34,894 bases of DNA from Candidatus Portnoybacteria bacterium RBG_13_40_8 (GTDB lineage Bacteria > Patescibacteriota > Minisyncoccia > RBG-13-40-8-A), in NCBI GenBank assembly GCA_001819435.1, contig MHMT01000020.1, forward strand, positions 1 through 34,894. The letters are read 5' to 3'. Numbering within the stretch: the first letter of the stretch is position 1; each line of letters begins with the position of its first letter. Positions 1 to 8,953 of this stretch are shown one piece after another. A model generated the notes under the pieces. The model had not been told where the DNA came from and made no database searches. It was given only the letters and a program-made list of their open reading frames with translations. Both the position numbers and the translations under genes were made by a program.

Positions 1-2
1 AA

Positions 3-362
3 GATATCGGCAATAACGAATTACCGGTTTTGGGAAACGAACTCAGATATAATATCAGATATTTCAATCCCACTGAGTTTAATTTTTCAAATGTTGTTAT
101 TATAAGCGATTATGACCAAAATGCTATGGACATTGTAAGAATTGACGGAGGAGGGGCAGATGATGGTGATAAAATAACCTGGAATCTGGGTAATCTCTCG
201 GCTGGTCAACCGCCGCAAAGTAGCCCGGCTTGTATAGGTTATAATTTTACTGTTATTGATTACGGCACATGGTATATGGGACAATTCACAAAAAATGTTT
301 TCTATTTGATGGCAAATGGCGGAATTCTGGAGACTCGTAATGACGTTTACGCTAATCCCTAA
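3..362 (+). CDS. C-terminal fragment of a surface/DUF11-like repeat protein (5' truncated by window edge)
   Basis: Frame open from base 3 to TAA at 360-362; sequence (NELRYNIRYFNPTEFNFSNVVIISDY...ITWNLGNLSAG) resembles DUF11/conserved-repeat beta-sandwich domains. Confidence 0.6.
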   Translation, partial: DIGNNELPVLGNELRYNIRYFNPTEFNFSNVVIISDYDQNAMDIVRIDGGGADDGDKITWNLGNLSAGQPPQSSPACIGYNFTVIDYGTWYMGQFTKNVFYLMANGGILETRNDVYANP

Positions 363-378
363 ACAATAATTTATTACA

Positions 379-419
379 AAATTTAAAATAGCGGGTTTTG
401 GACCCGCTATTTTAAATTT
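379..419. terminator. Bidirectional intrinsic terminator between convergent genes
   Basis: Perfect hairpin AAATTTAAAATAGCGGGT-tttgg-ACCCGCTATTTTAAATTT. Confidence 0.85.
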
Positions 420-433
420 AAATCGCAAATAGG

Positions 434-2158
434 TTATCGATTTTTTAAAACCTTTAAGAATACATCCGAAGGGATGGTTATTTTACCAATCTCAGCAAGG
501 CGTTTTTTGCCTCTTTTTTGTTTATCTAATAATTTTCTTTTCCTGGTAACATCTCCGCCGTAAAGATAACCAGTCACATCCTTTCTCATCGCTTTTTTGG
601 TTTCCCGGGCAATTATTTTTCCCTCAACCGCTGCTTGAATGGGCAGAGCGAATTGATAATATGGTAAAACGTCTTTTAAAAGTTCGACAATTCTTTTTCC
701 TTCTTTATATGCTTCGTTTCTTCTAACTGTTTTTGAAAATGCCTCTATTTTTTCTTTATTTATCAAAATATCTAAATTAACCAAATCCGCTTTTTTATAC
801 CCGATTAATTTATAGCTCATTGAAGCGTATCCAGAAGTCGTGTTTTTTAATTTATCGTAAAAACCCTGCAAGATAATATCTAATGGTCCTTCGTAAAAAA
901 CAAGAATCTTCTCTTCGGTAAGCCATTTTGTAGCTTTAAATTCTCCGGAAAAACCGCCCAACAAATTATTAATTTGACCAAGGTATTTAGCCGGACTAAT
1001 AATTTCTATCTCTATCCACGGTTCTTCCATGACTTCTCTATTTTTTTTATAAACAACTGATGGTGAGGTGGTTATTAAATCAAGACCATAATCTCTTTTT
1101 AATCTTTCGTTAACAATCTCCAGGTGAAGCATTCCTAAAAAACCGCATCTAAACCCCCGCCCCAAAGCGCTCGATGATTCGGGAAAAAAATTTAGTGCCG
1201 CGTCATTTAGTTTTAATTTCTTTAAGCCATCGCACAATAAATCATAATCATTAGAGTTGACCGGATAAAAACTGGCAAAAACCACTGATTGCGGCTCCAT
1301 ATAGCCTTTTAAATTTTGAATTTTGAATTTTGAATTTTGAATTGTTATGGTGTCCCCAACTCGACATTCCTCTATTTCTTTTAGTCCTGTGGCAATATAG
1401 CCAATCTCTCCAGCTTTTAATTCATTGGCAGCAACTAAATCTGGTTTGAAATAACCCAATTCTAAAACCTCGCCGTGAGCTCGCGAACCCATTAGATAAA
1501 TCTTTTCTGCTTTTTTAATCTGCCCGTCAAAAACTCTAACATAGGCAACCACGCCTTTATAGGAATCGTACTCGGAATCAAAAATTAAAGCCCTAAATGG
1601 TCTATCAACTACTTCACTCGGAGGAGAAATTTTCTCTATTGCTCTTTCTAGAACCTTCTCGATATTCTCTCCTGTTTTGGCTGAAATTAAAATAATCTCA
1701 TCTTTCTTAACATTTAAAAGTTCTTCAACTTCTTTAATCGATTGTTCAATATTGGCAGTGGGTAAATCAATTTTGTTGATAACCGGAATAATTTTTAACT
1801 TCTCCCGCCTGGCAAATTCTAAATTGGAAAGAGTCTGGGCTTGAACTCCCTGAGTGGCGTCAACTAATAAAATTGCTCCCTCGACAGCGGCCAAGCTTCT
1901 GGAAACCTCGTAAGAAAAATCGACATGACCAGGAGTATCAATCAAGTTCAGAATATAGTCTTTCCAAATCATCCTGACTGGTTGCATCTTAATGGTTATA
2001 CCCCTCTCTCTTTCTATTGCCATACGGTCAAGGTATTGGGGTTGCATTTTTCTGATATCGACCGTTTTGGTGATTTCTAAAAAACGGTCAGCCAAAGTTG
2101 ACTTTCCGTGATCAATATGAGCCATGATAACAAAATTACGAATATTGGCGTGATTCAT
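434..2158 (-). CDS. lepA: Elongation factor 4 (LepA)
   Basis: 574 aa; N-terminus NIRNFVIMAHIDHGKSTLADRFLE, RERGITIKMQ, DTPGHVDF; LepA C-terminal RKDVTGYLYGGDVTRKRKLLDKQKRGKKR. Confidence 0.97.
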   Translation of the reverse strand: MNHANIRNFVIMAHIDHGKSTLADRFLEITKTVDIRKMQPQYLDRMAIERERGITIKMQPVRMIWKDYILNLIDTPGHVDFSYEVSRSLAAVEGAILLVDATQGVQAQTLSNLEFARREKLKIIPVINKIDLPTANIEQSIKEVEELLNVKKDEIILISAKTGENIEKVLERAIEKISPPSEVVDRPFRALIFDSEYDSYKGVVAYVRVFDGQIKKAEKIYLMGSRAHGEVLELGYFKPDLVAANELKAGEIGYIATGLKEIEECRVGDTITIQNSKFKIQNLKGYMEPQSVVFASFYPVNSNDYDLLCDGLKKLKLNDAALNFFPESSSALGRGFRCGFLGMLHLEIVNERLKRDYGLDLITTSPSVVYKKNREVMEEPWIEIEIISPAKYLGQINNLLGGFSGEFKATKWLTEEKILVFYEGPLDIILQGFYDKLKNTTSGYASMSYKLIGYKKADLVNLDILINKEKIEAFSKTVRRNEAYKEGKRIVELLKDVLPYYQFALPIQAAVEGKIIARETKKAMRKDVTGYLYGGDVTRKRKLLDKQKRGKKRLAEIGKITIPSDVFLKVLKNR

Positions 2159-3783
2159 TTTTTAAAAAATTTATTAATTATGGCAATTGTTTCTGATGAT
2201 TTTAAAAACAAGGAAACCAAAAAGTAAATGATTATACCTCCGACTGCGGCAACTCCTGCCTGAATAAAAATTCCTATAAACGTTCTGGTATTAACGAATA
2301 AATCAAGAAAATGTAAAAGAGCATATACCGCAATCGCCATAAACATGCAGGCCAAAATTATTTTGATAAAAGAATCGATAACAATTTTGGGCTGCCATAG
2401 TTTAATTTTTTTATCAAAATATTTAAGCAAGAAAATAAAATTAAAAACTCCGGAAATCACAAAAGCGATAACCAAGCCAAGAACCGAAAAATTGCTAATT
2501 CCTTCCAGCTTTAAAGATTGAGAGATAAATTTAGAAAACATATTCTCGCCTTTTAGAAGCCAAATAAGGAAAATACTGCCCAAAATATTTAAACCAATAC
2601 TCCACAAGCTAATAAGTACCGGGGTCTTTGTATCGTGAAAAGAATAAAAGGCTCGAGAAAGCAGAGGAATTAAACTTTGGGCAAAAATCCCGAAAGAAAA
2701 TATACCCAAAGCGGCGGCGGTTAAACGAGTATCCAACCAGCCAAACTGTCCGGTTCCTAAAACCATTCTCACAATCTGAGCCCTGAGAAGAAAAAGTAAA
2801 ACCGTAAACGGCAAAACCACGTAAAGAATCCGATTAAAGGTAAATGAAAAATCATTAGAAAATTCTGCCTTATTCTTTTCGGCATATGCTTTGGCTAAAC
2901 GAGGAAACACGGCCAAAGAAAAAGAAATACCAATAATACCAATTGGAATATATTGTAAATTATTCGCCAAATTAAAAACAGCGATACTGCCTGATGCCAG
3001 AGTTGAAGCAAGGGCAGTGGTTACAACCAAATTAAACTGAGAACCGGCCAAGCCAACTGTTCGAGGAATCATTAATTTTATAATCTTTCTGATTCCTTCA
3101 TGATAAATGGTCAAAATATTTTGCCAACGAAATCCAGAATAAATTGTGCTGGGTAATTGAATTAAAAAATGCAAAAAAGCACCCAAAACAACACCCCAGG
3201 CTAAACCCACCAATCCAAATTTTGGAATAAAAACCAAAATACCAAAAATAATTCCAATATTATACATTACAGGCGCCAATGAAGAAACAAAAAAGCGGTG
3301 AAAATATTGTAAAACACCGCTTAAAATACTGCTCATTCCCAAAAATAAAGGACTTAAAAACATGATTCTGGTTAAAATAATGGTCATTTCTTTTTTTGCA
3401 CCAGAAAAACCGGGAGTAATAACAGAAATCAATGCCGGGGCCAAAAAAATAAGAATTATGGATGAAAAAATTAAAATTAGAGAAGCAAAATTAAAGACTC
3501 CGCTCGTCAAATGCCAGGCCTCTCTTTCGTCTTTTTTAAAATATTGTGCAAAAATAGGAATAAAGGCAGAAGAAATTGCTCCAATAATCAAAATATTATA
3601 AATCAAATCCGGCAATCTGAAAGCGGCAAAATAAATATCAAGCTCATCACCGGCTCCAAATCTACCAGCTAATAACCTGTCTCTGACAAGACCCAAAAGC
3701 CGACTAGTTAAAGAGGTGACCGCTAAAATAAAAGCGGCCGAAAAAATTGTTTTTGATTTGTGGTTTAAGATTCTATTTACCAT
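2155..3783 (-). CDS. murJ: Lipid II flippase MurJ/MviN family
   Basis: 542 aa polytopic protein with SRLLGLVRDRLLAGRFGAGDELDIYFAAFRLPDLIYNI; 4-nt overlap with lepA start. Confidence 0.95.
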   Translation of the reverse strand: MVNRILNHKSKTIFSAAFILAVTSLTSRLLGLVRDRLLAGRFGAGDELDIYFAAFRLPDLIYNILIIGAISSAFIPIFAQYFKKDEREAWHLTSGVFNFASLILIFSSIILIFLAPALISVITPGFSGAKKEMTIILTRIMFLSPLFLGMSSILSGVLQYFHRFFVSSLAPVMYNIGIIFGILVFIPKFGLVGLAWGVVLGAFLHFLIQLPSTIYSGFRWQNILTIYHEGIRKIIKLMIPRTVGLAGSQFNLVVTTALASTLASGSIAVFNLANNLQYIPIGIIGISFSLAVFPRLAKAYAEKNKAEFSNDFSFTFNRILYVVLPFTVLLFLLRAQIVRMVLGTGQFGWLDTRLTAAALGIFSFGIFAQSLIPLLSRAFYSFHDTKTPVLISLWSIGLNILGSIFLIWLLKGENMFSKFISQSLKLEGISNFSVLGLVIAFVISGVFNFIFLLKYFDKKIKLWQPKIVIDSFIKIILACMFMAIAVYALLHFLDLFVNTRTFIGIFIQAGVAAVGGIIIYFLVSLFLKSSETIAIINKFFKK

Positions 3784-3844
3784 TTATTTTAATTCTATTA
3801 TATCAGACCTTTATAAATAAATCTATTTGTTTTATTATAAAACC

Positions 3845-5584
3845 ATGGGAATGATTAACCATATAGAAATAAAAAAACTAATCCGCTTGCGAAATATCTT
3901 AATCGGAGTTGTAATTTTTTTAGTTATTATAATCTTCTTTTTTATTCTTGATATTGCCAATAATTATAAAATAAATTGGGGAACAAAGGTAGCCGGCATA
4001 TCAGTTGGCGGAGAAACTCCGGAAGACGCTCAAGAAAAATTAACAAAAACCAGTGAAGAATTTTTAAAAAAAGAAATATTATTAAGCTACGAAAATCAGA
4101 ATTGGCGAACTAATCCCGAGGAATTGGGCGTAGAAATAAATATCGAAGATACTATTATTTCCATTTTTGAAAAAGGGCACAAAGGAAATAAATCTGTATA
4201 TAATGCCTACTGGCAAATACTGTCGCTTTTAGGATATAATTTTGAACCAATTTGGCAAATAGATGAAGAAAAATTAGAAAACCTTTTTAAGGAAAATCTT
4301 TCTTCAATCCACCAACCGGCAAAAAACAGTAGTCTCACATACGAAAATCAAAAACAAGATTTTACCATTACTAAAAGTAGCAATGGGGTTGTAATTGACA
4401 AAATTAAATTCAAAAAAGATTTGGCTAAAAATATAAATAATTTTGAAAATAAAAATATCCAACTAAATTTGATTAAAGATTACCCCGAAGTAATGGAATC
4501 CGAAACTGATATTGCTTATCAAGAAGCGAAATCGATTTTGTCAGCTTTGCCATTTAAAATAGTTATACCCGAAGACAAGGAAATAAAAGAAATTGCAAAA
4601 ATAGAAAAAGAGGACTTACTCTCTTTAATAGAATTTTATCCTGTTTTAGACCCCAAAAATCAAAATAACAAAATTTTAGGCATTCGAGTAAACCAATCAA
4701 AATCTAAAGATTATTTGATTATTCTGGCTCCTTCGATAAACCGTGAACCGATTGATGCCCAGCTAACCATAAAAAATGGCAAGGTCGCTGTTTTCGCCTT
4801 ATCACAAGACGGACTTAGCTTAGAAATTGACGGAAATATTCCCGTTATCTCGGACGGAATTTTAAATTCATCAGCAGATGGAAAAATTCAATTAAAAATA
4901 GATAAAATCCAACCCAAAATAACCACGGAAAGTATCAATAATCTAGGAGTAACGGCCTTTCTGGCTACCGGGGTTTCTAATTTCTCCGGCTCGCCAAAAA
5001 GTCGCATGCACAATATAAAAATAGGGGCAGCTAAATTTAATGGCGTTTTAATAAGGCCGAATGAAGAATTTTCTTTCAATACTACATTGGGAGAAGTGGG
5101 TCCGGAACAAGGCTATGAACCAGAATTGGTAATTAAGAAAAATAAAACAATCCCCGAATACGGAGGCGGGCTTTGTCAAGTTTCAACTACCATGTTTAGA
5201 GCGGCAATTAATGCGGGATTTAAAATAATCGAACGCTATCCTCATGCTTTTCCGGTAAAATATTATAATCCCCAGGGTTTTGATGCTACAATTTATCCTC
5301 CCTCGCCGGATCTAAGATTTATCAATAATACACCGGCCCATATTCTTATCCAGACAAAAATTGTTGGTTATGAATTATTTTTTGAGCTTTTCGGAACCAA
5401 TGACGGAAGAAGAGTCGCCATTGATGGTCCATACCAATATGAAATAAAAGAAGATGGCTCAATGAAAGCAAAAATAACTCAGAAAGTTTATGATAAAGAC
5501 AATAACATAATTATTGATAAAACATTTTATTCAAATTACAAATCACCGGCTTTATATCCGGTGGAACGTAACCCGTTAGAGTAG
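3845..5584 (+). CDS. VanW family protein with N-terminal TM anchor
   Basis: FNGVLIRPNEEFSFNTTLGEVGPEQGYEPELVIKKNKTIPEYGGGLCQVSTTMFRAAINAG is the VanW signature; upstream peptidoglycan-binding-like repeats; ATG at 3845 preferred over TTG 3827. Confidence 0.9.
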   Translation: MGMINHIEIKKLIRLRNILIGVVIFLVIIIFFFILDIANNYKINWGTKVAGISVGGETPEDAQEKLTKTSEEFLKKEILLSYENQNWRTNPEELGVEINIEDTIISIFEKGHKGNKSVYNAYWQILSLLGYNFEPIWQIDEEKLENLFKENLSSIHQPAKNSSLTYENQKQDFTITKSSNGVVIDKIKFKKDLAKNINNFENKNIQLNLIKDYPEVMESETDIAYQEAKSILSALPFKIVIPEDKEIKEIAKIEKEDLLSLIEFYPVLDPKNQNNKILGIRVNQSKSKDYLIILAPSINREPIDAQLTIKNGKVAVFALSQDGLSLEIDGNIPVISDGILNSSADGKIQLKIDKIQPKITTESINNLGVTAFLATGVSNFSGSPKSRMHNIKIGAAKFNGVLIRPNEEFSFNTTLGEVGPEQGYEPELVIKKNKTIPEYGGGLCQVSTTMFRAAINAGFKIIERYPHAFPVKYYNPQGFDATIYPPSPDLRFINNTPAHILIQTKIVGYELFFELFGTNDGRRVAIDGPYQYEIKEDGSMKAKITQKVYDKDNNIIIDKTFYSNYKSPALYPVERNPLE

Positions 5585-5587
5585 CCA

Positions 5588-5632
5588 GCCCAAGGCTGAT
5601 CCGCCTGCCTGCCGTAGGCATGGCCTCGGGCA
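5588..5632. repeat. REP-like GC-rich palindromic repeat
   Basis: GCCCAAGGCTGATCCGCCTGCCTGCCGTAGGCATGGCCTCGGGC; shares GCCCAAGGC, GGCTGATC and GGCCTCGGGC blocks with 33018-33060. Confidence 0.55.
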
Positions 5633-5654
5633 GAAAAGAAGCCCATTGGAATAA

Positions 5655-5680
5655 AAAATGACCGAAAGGTCATTTTTTTT
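5655..5680 (+). terminator. Intrinsic terminator
   Basis: AAATGACC-gaaa-GGTCATTTTTTTT. Confidence 0.85.
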
Positions 5681-5685
5681 ATTTG

Positions 5686-5771
5686 TGCCGAGGACAGGAG
5701 TTGAACCTGCAAGGCCTTACGGCCACTGGGTCCTAAACCCAGCGCGTCTGCCAAATTCCGCCACCTCGGCA
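5686..5771 (-). tRNA. tRNA-Leu(TAG)
   Basis: Reverse complement forms a type II tRNA: acceptor GCCGAGG/CCTCGGC, anticodon arm CTGGG-TTTAGGA-CCCAG. Confidence 0.93.
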
Positions 5772-5809
5772 TATTTATAAATTAATCCAAATTTAACTAA
5801 AAATCAATC

Positions 5810-5870
5810 CCCCACCAAGTCTTGGTGGGAGAAAATTAAAAGCTGGTAATAAAATCTATCACCAGCCTTT
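5810..5870 (-). terminator. Hairpins downstream of the pilin-like gene cluster
   Basis: CCCACCAA-gtc-TTGGTGGG followed by AAAGCTGGT...ACCAGCCTTT stem. Confidence 0.5.
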
Positions 5871-5916
5871 AAAAGCTATTTGATGTTAAAAATCAAATTC
5901 TAGACTAATCTTGCTA

Positions 5917-6255
5917 TTACGTGCATGGGTTGCCCATCATATCAATTCCGCTTCTAACCAATAATCCTTGAACTAAAGCCAGAAGAAAAGCAGCTGCCAA
6001 GATTATGATAATACCAATAATGGCATTAATAATCAGGTTTTTAGCACTTCCTGCTTTTTCAGCATCACCACCAGAGGTTAAATAACGGATACCACCAAGA
6101 ATCAAAACAATTACCGCAATACCGAGACCAATCGCCAATAGAATCGTCTGGATTACTTCCAAAATATTACAAATAGCAACCACTGGATCTACCTGAGCGC
6201 TGGCAACTAACGGCAATGCCAAGGCAAACAACCCAATAACTAAATATTTTTTCAT
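5917..6255 (-). CDS. TrbC/VirB2-like (pilin-like) membrane protein
   Basis: 112 aa; signal peptide plus two TM helices; GLGIAVIVLILGGIRYLTSGGDAEKAGSAKNLIINAIIGIIIILAAAFLL pattern. Confidence 0.8.
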   Translation of the reverse strand: MKKYLVIGLFALALPLVASAQVDPVVAICNILEVIQTILLAIGLGIAVIVLILGGIRYLTSGGDAEKAGSAKNLIINAIIGIIIILAAAFLLALVQGLLVRSGIDMMGNPCT

Positions 6256-6331
6256 AGTCGTTTAAATAATTATTAATAATTATCTCTCGACCTTTAAGGT
6301 TTTTATAATTTTATTCTTCGATAATCAACCA

Positions 6332-6697
6332 TTAACCAAGTAGTCTATTGATTACCGTTTCTTGAAGTAAATTAATTATAAAAGAAGCACAAAAAATTAT
6401 AACCGCACCAATTAATCCATACATAATAATTTTTTTAGCATTTGTTACCTTGGATTCGTCCGATCCTGCGGTCATATACATAATACCGCCAACAATCACA
6501 ACAAGAATTGATAAACCTACGCCTAACCAATAAAGAATAAGTGCGACATCCATTATTAAATCGCATAATTTAGTAGCTTGCGGCCTACCCTCTGATTCAA
6601 GCGAATTACATGGATCTGGGGTAATCCATATCTGTGCCCTTACAATTACAGGCAAAGTCAGTAAAAATATTATAAAAATAAAAAATAATTTTTTCAT
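6332..6697 (-). CDS. TrbC/VirB2-like (pilin-like) membrane protein
   Basis: 121 aa; signal peptide; VVIVGGIMYMTAGSDESKVTNAKKIIMYGLIGAVIIFCASFIINLLQE. Confidence 0.8.
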   Translation of the reverse strand: MKKLFFIFIIFLLTLPVIVRAQIWITPDPCNSLESEGRPQATKLCDLIMDVALILYWLGVGLSILVVIVGGIMYMTAGSDESKVTNAKKIIMYGLIGAVIIFCASFIINLLQETVINRLLG

Positions 6698-6738
6698 GAT
6701 ATTAAAAATGAATATTTAATTATTATGATTTATGTTTT

Positions 6739-7077
6739 TTACAAAACCTCCCTAATCAAATCCACTATAAAATCTACTGCCAAAACCACGGCTACTCCAA
6801 TAATCGCGTAAAGCAAGGTGGCTTTTGCTCTTCTGATTTTATCTTCGTTGCCCAATGAAGTTAAATACTGAATTCCGCCAATAACGATCATCACTGTGGC
6901 AATGGGAATCACCAACACTTTCAATGCCTCGGTAATGCAGCTTATCAAACCGTCAATTGTCTCTACCGGTTGTCCGCCGCAGCGAAGAGGATTTGGCAAG
7001 CCCTGAGCTTTTATAACCAAAGGAACAGCTATTAAAATTGTACAACAAACAATTATAAAAAACAAGGCTTTTTTCAT
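6739..7077 (-). CDS. TrbC/VirB2-like (pilin-like) membrane protein
   Basis: 112 aa; IATVMIVIGGIQYLTSLGNEDKIRRAKATLLYAIIGVAVVLAVDFIVDLIRE. Confidence 0.8.
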   Translation of the reverse strand: MKKALFFIIVCCTILIAVPLVIKAQGLPNPLRCGGQPVETIDGLISCITEALKVLVIPIATVMIVIGGIQYLTSLGNEDKIRRAKATLLYAIIGVAVVLAVDFIVDLIREVL

Positions 7078-7081
7078 TTTT

Positions 7082-8401
7082 TTATTTTTTCATCAATAAA
7101 TTAATCTGACTAGCGGCTGTTTCTAATGCCCTGGAGATACTGGAACTGCCCAAATTGACTGAAGTGATGGCATTGGCAAGGATTGTTTCAACTTTATTAT
7201 TATCAATTTGATACCAGCTTTTAGCGGTAAGAGATTGTTTGGCAAAAACACCGAATTCTAAATCTTCTTTCTGCCAATCAACCAAATCCCTACGGGCAGT
7301 CGGTTTTTTGGTATTTTCCAAATATTTCTGGGAATTTTCTTTATTGGTTAAATAAATGAGGAATTTCCAGGCTTCTTCGGGCAGTTTTGTTCTTTCGGAG
7401 ACCGCGAAAGCCCAATAATTAGCGTAATTAATATCAAAGTTCCTTTCTTTTAATTGGGGCATTGGACTAACGGCAAAATTCAAATAAGGAGCTTTTGACT
7501 TAATCGTGGCAATATGGTGAGAATAATTAATCATCATTGCTGCTTTTCCTTCGGTAAATGCGTCAATCGAATAAGGCATTTGTCTATTCCAGGTATAAGT
7601 TATCTTTGATGGATTGGCAAAATCAGTATAAAAACGCAAAGCATCCTGACCCGGATAATATAAGCTATCCTCTCTTCTGACGCTATTATCAAAATTAACC
7701 GAATCCCTGTTCTCGCTAACCATTTCTGTGCCATTTTGAAGCATTAAAAGAGACAAAATATCGGTTGGACGATTAATGTTCTCAACCGTTCCCAGGGTTA
7801 TGCCCGCTCTTTCGATTTGGCCGGATTGATTTCTCTTGGTTAATTTTTCTGCGGCTAATATCAAATCATCCCAGGTTGCTGGTGGATAAGAAATGCCGGC
7901 TGTATTAAAATACTCCTTATTATAATAAAGAGCTAAAGTATCAACATAAAGCGGCAATCCGTAAATCATATTTTCATCAGTTATGTCTTGCTCAACCACA
8001 TCCACAAAAGCAGTTCGAAAATCAACAAAAGGCAAAATGGTTTCGGAGGATTCCTTGATTTTATCCTTGTGTTTCGGCAACCAGGTATTATGAATCATAA
8101 AAATATCCGGCGCTTTATCGGAAGCAAAAGCATTTATAAGTTCTTCCTCATAATCATTAAAGTTTTTCTTTTTGTAATCAATTTTAATATTGACACATTC
8201 TTTATTCTGCTTTTCGTATGTCTCTATTAATTTATTGAAAACTTCTGGCTCATCGTAGACTCCCCAAATTTCTAAATCTACCATTACTTTCTTACAGGGT
8301 TTTTTACAAAGACCGGGAAATAAAGTCGGACAAAGAAAGAATATAAAAACAAGGATTAATACAATCCCTCCGGCTATCATTAAAAGTTGTTTTCTACTCA
8401 T
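7082..8401 (-). CDS. Extracellular solute-binding protein (family 1), membrane/lipid anchored
   Basis: 439 aa; N-terminal TM; DLEIWGVYDEPEVFNKLIETYEKQNKECVNIKIDYKK...APDIFMIHNTWLPKH; ATWDDLILAAEKLT; GKAAMMINYSHH. Confidence 0.85.
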   Translation of the reverse strand: MSRKQLLMIAGGIVLILVFIFFLCPTLFPGLCKKPCKKVMVDLEIWGVYDEPEVFNKLIETYEKQNKECVNIKIDYKKKNFNDYEEELINAFASDKAPDIFMIHNTWLPKHKDKIKESSETILPFVDFRTAFVDVVEQDITDENMIYGLPLYVDTLALYYNKEYFNTAGISYPPATWDDLILAAEKLTKRNQSGQIERAGITLGTVENINRPTDILSLLMLQNGTEMVSENRDSVNFDNSVRREDSLYYPGQDALRFYTDFANPSKITYTWNRQMPYSIDAFTEGKAAMMINYSHHIATIKSKAPYLNFAVSPMPQLKERNFDINYANYWAFAVSERTKLPEEAWKFLIYLTNKENSQKYLENTKKPTARRDLVDWQKEDLEFGVFAKQSLTAKSWYQIDNNKVETILANAITSVNLGSSSISRALETAASQINLLMKK

Positions 8402-8404
8402 GAT

Positions 8405-8953
8405 TTATTTTTGGAAAACCATCCCCCAATGGTATTTATCAACCAAAATTTCTTTCTTAAATGTTAACGCCTCGTCTCGACCCATTTTCTTTATTGAATC
8501 CGTAGAAACAATCAATTCTTTGGGCGGACCCATTGGTTGATTCTCTTGCCAATCAATAATCACCAATTCTCCTCCTTTCTTTAAAACTCTTTTTGCCTCT
8601 TTAATTATATCAATTTTTTTAGAAGACTGAAATAAAATATTGGCCAATAAGACCATATCAAGAGAATTATCTGGCAAACCCGAACTGCTCGGAATTTCCA
8701 AATTACATCGTTTTGTCTCAATATTAAAAAGCCCCTGAAGTTTGGCCCGACTTCGGACCGATTCAAGAGCTTGCTCTAAAACATCAAAAGCGTAAACAAG
8801 GCCCTCTCCCACCGCCTTGGCTAAGGGTAGAACAAAATAACCCGCTCCACAACCAAAATCCGCAACCTGCATTCCCTTTTTGATATTTAATTGTTTAATG
8901 ATTTCTTCTGGTTGAAGAAATCCTCCGGTACCAGCCATAATAATTTTAAACAC
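8405..8953 (-). CDS. Class I SAM-dependent methyltransferase
   Basis: 182 aa; VADFGCGAGYFVLPLAKAVGEGLVYAFDVLEQAL; overlaps gyrA stop by 8 nt. Confidence 0.85.
   Translation of the reverse strand: MFKIIMAGTGGFLQPEEIIKQLNIKKGMQVADFGCGAGYFVLPLAKAVGEGLVYAFDVLEQALESVRSRAKLQGLFNIETKRCNLEIPSSSGLPDNSLDMVLLANILFQSSKKIDIIKEAKRVLKKGGELVIIDWQENQPMGPPKELIVSTDSIKKMGRDEALTFKKEILVDKYHWGMVFQK

Noticed and set aside
5536-5772. 78-aa minus-strand ORF across tRNA-Leu
   Set aside because: Spurious; overlaps tRNA-Leu, the terminator and the palindromic repeat.
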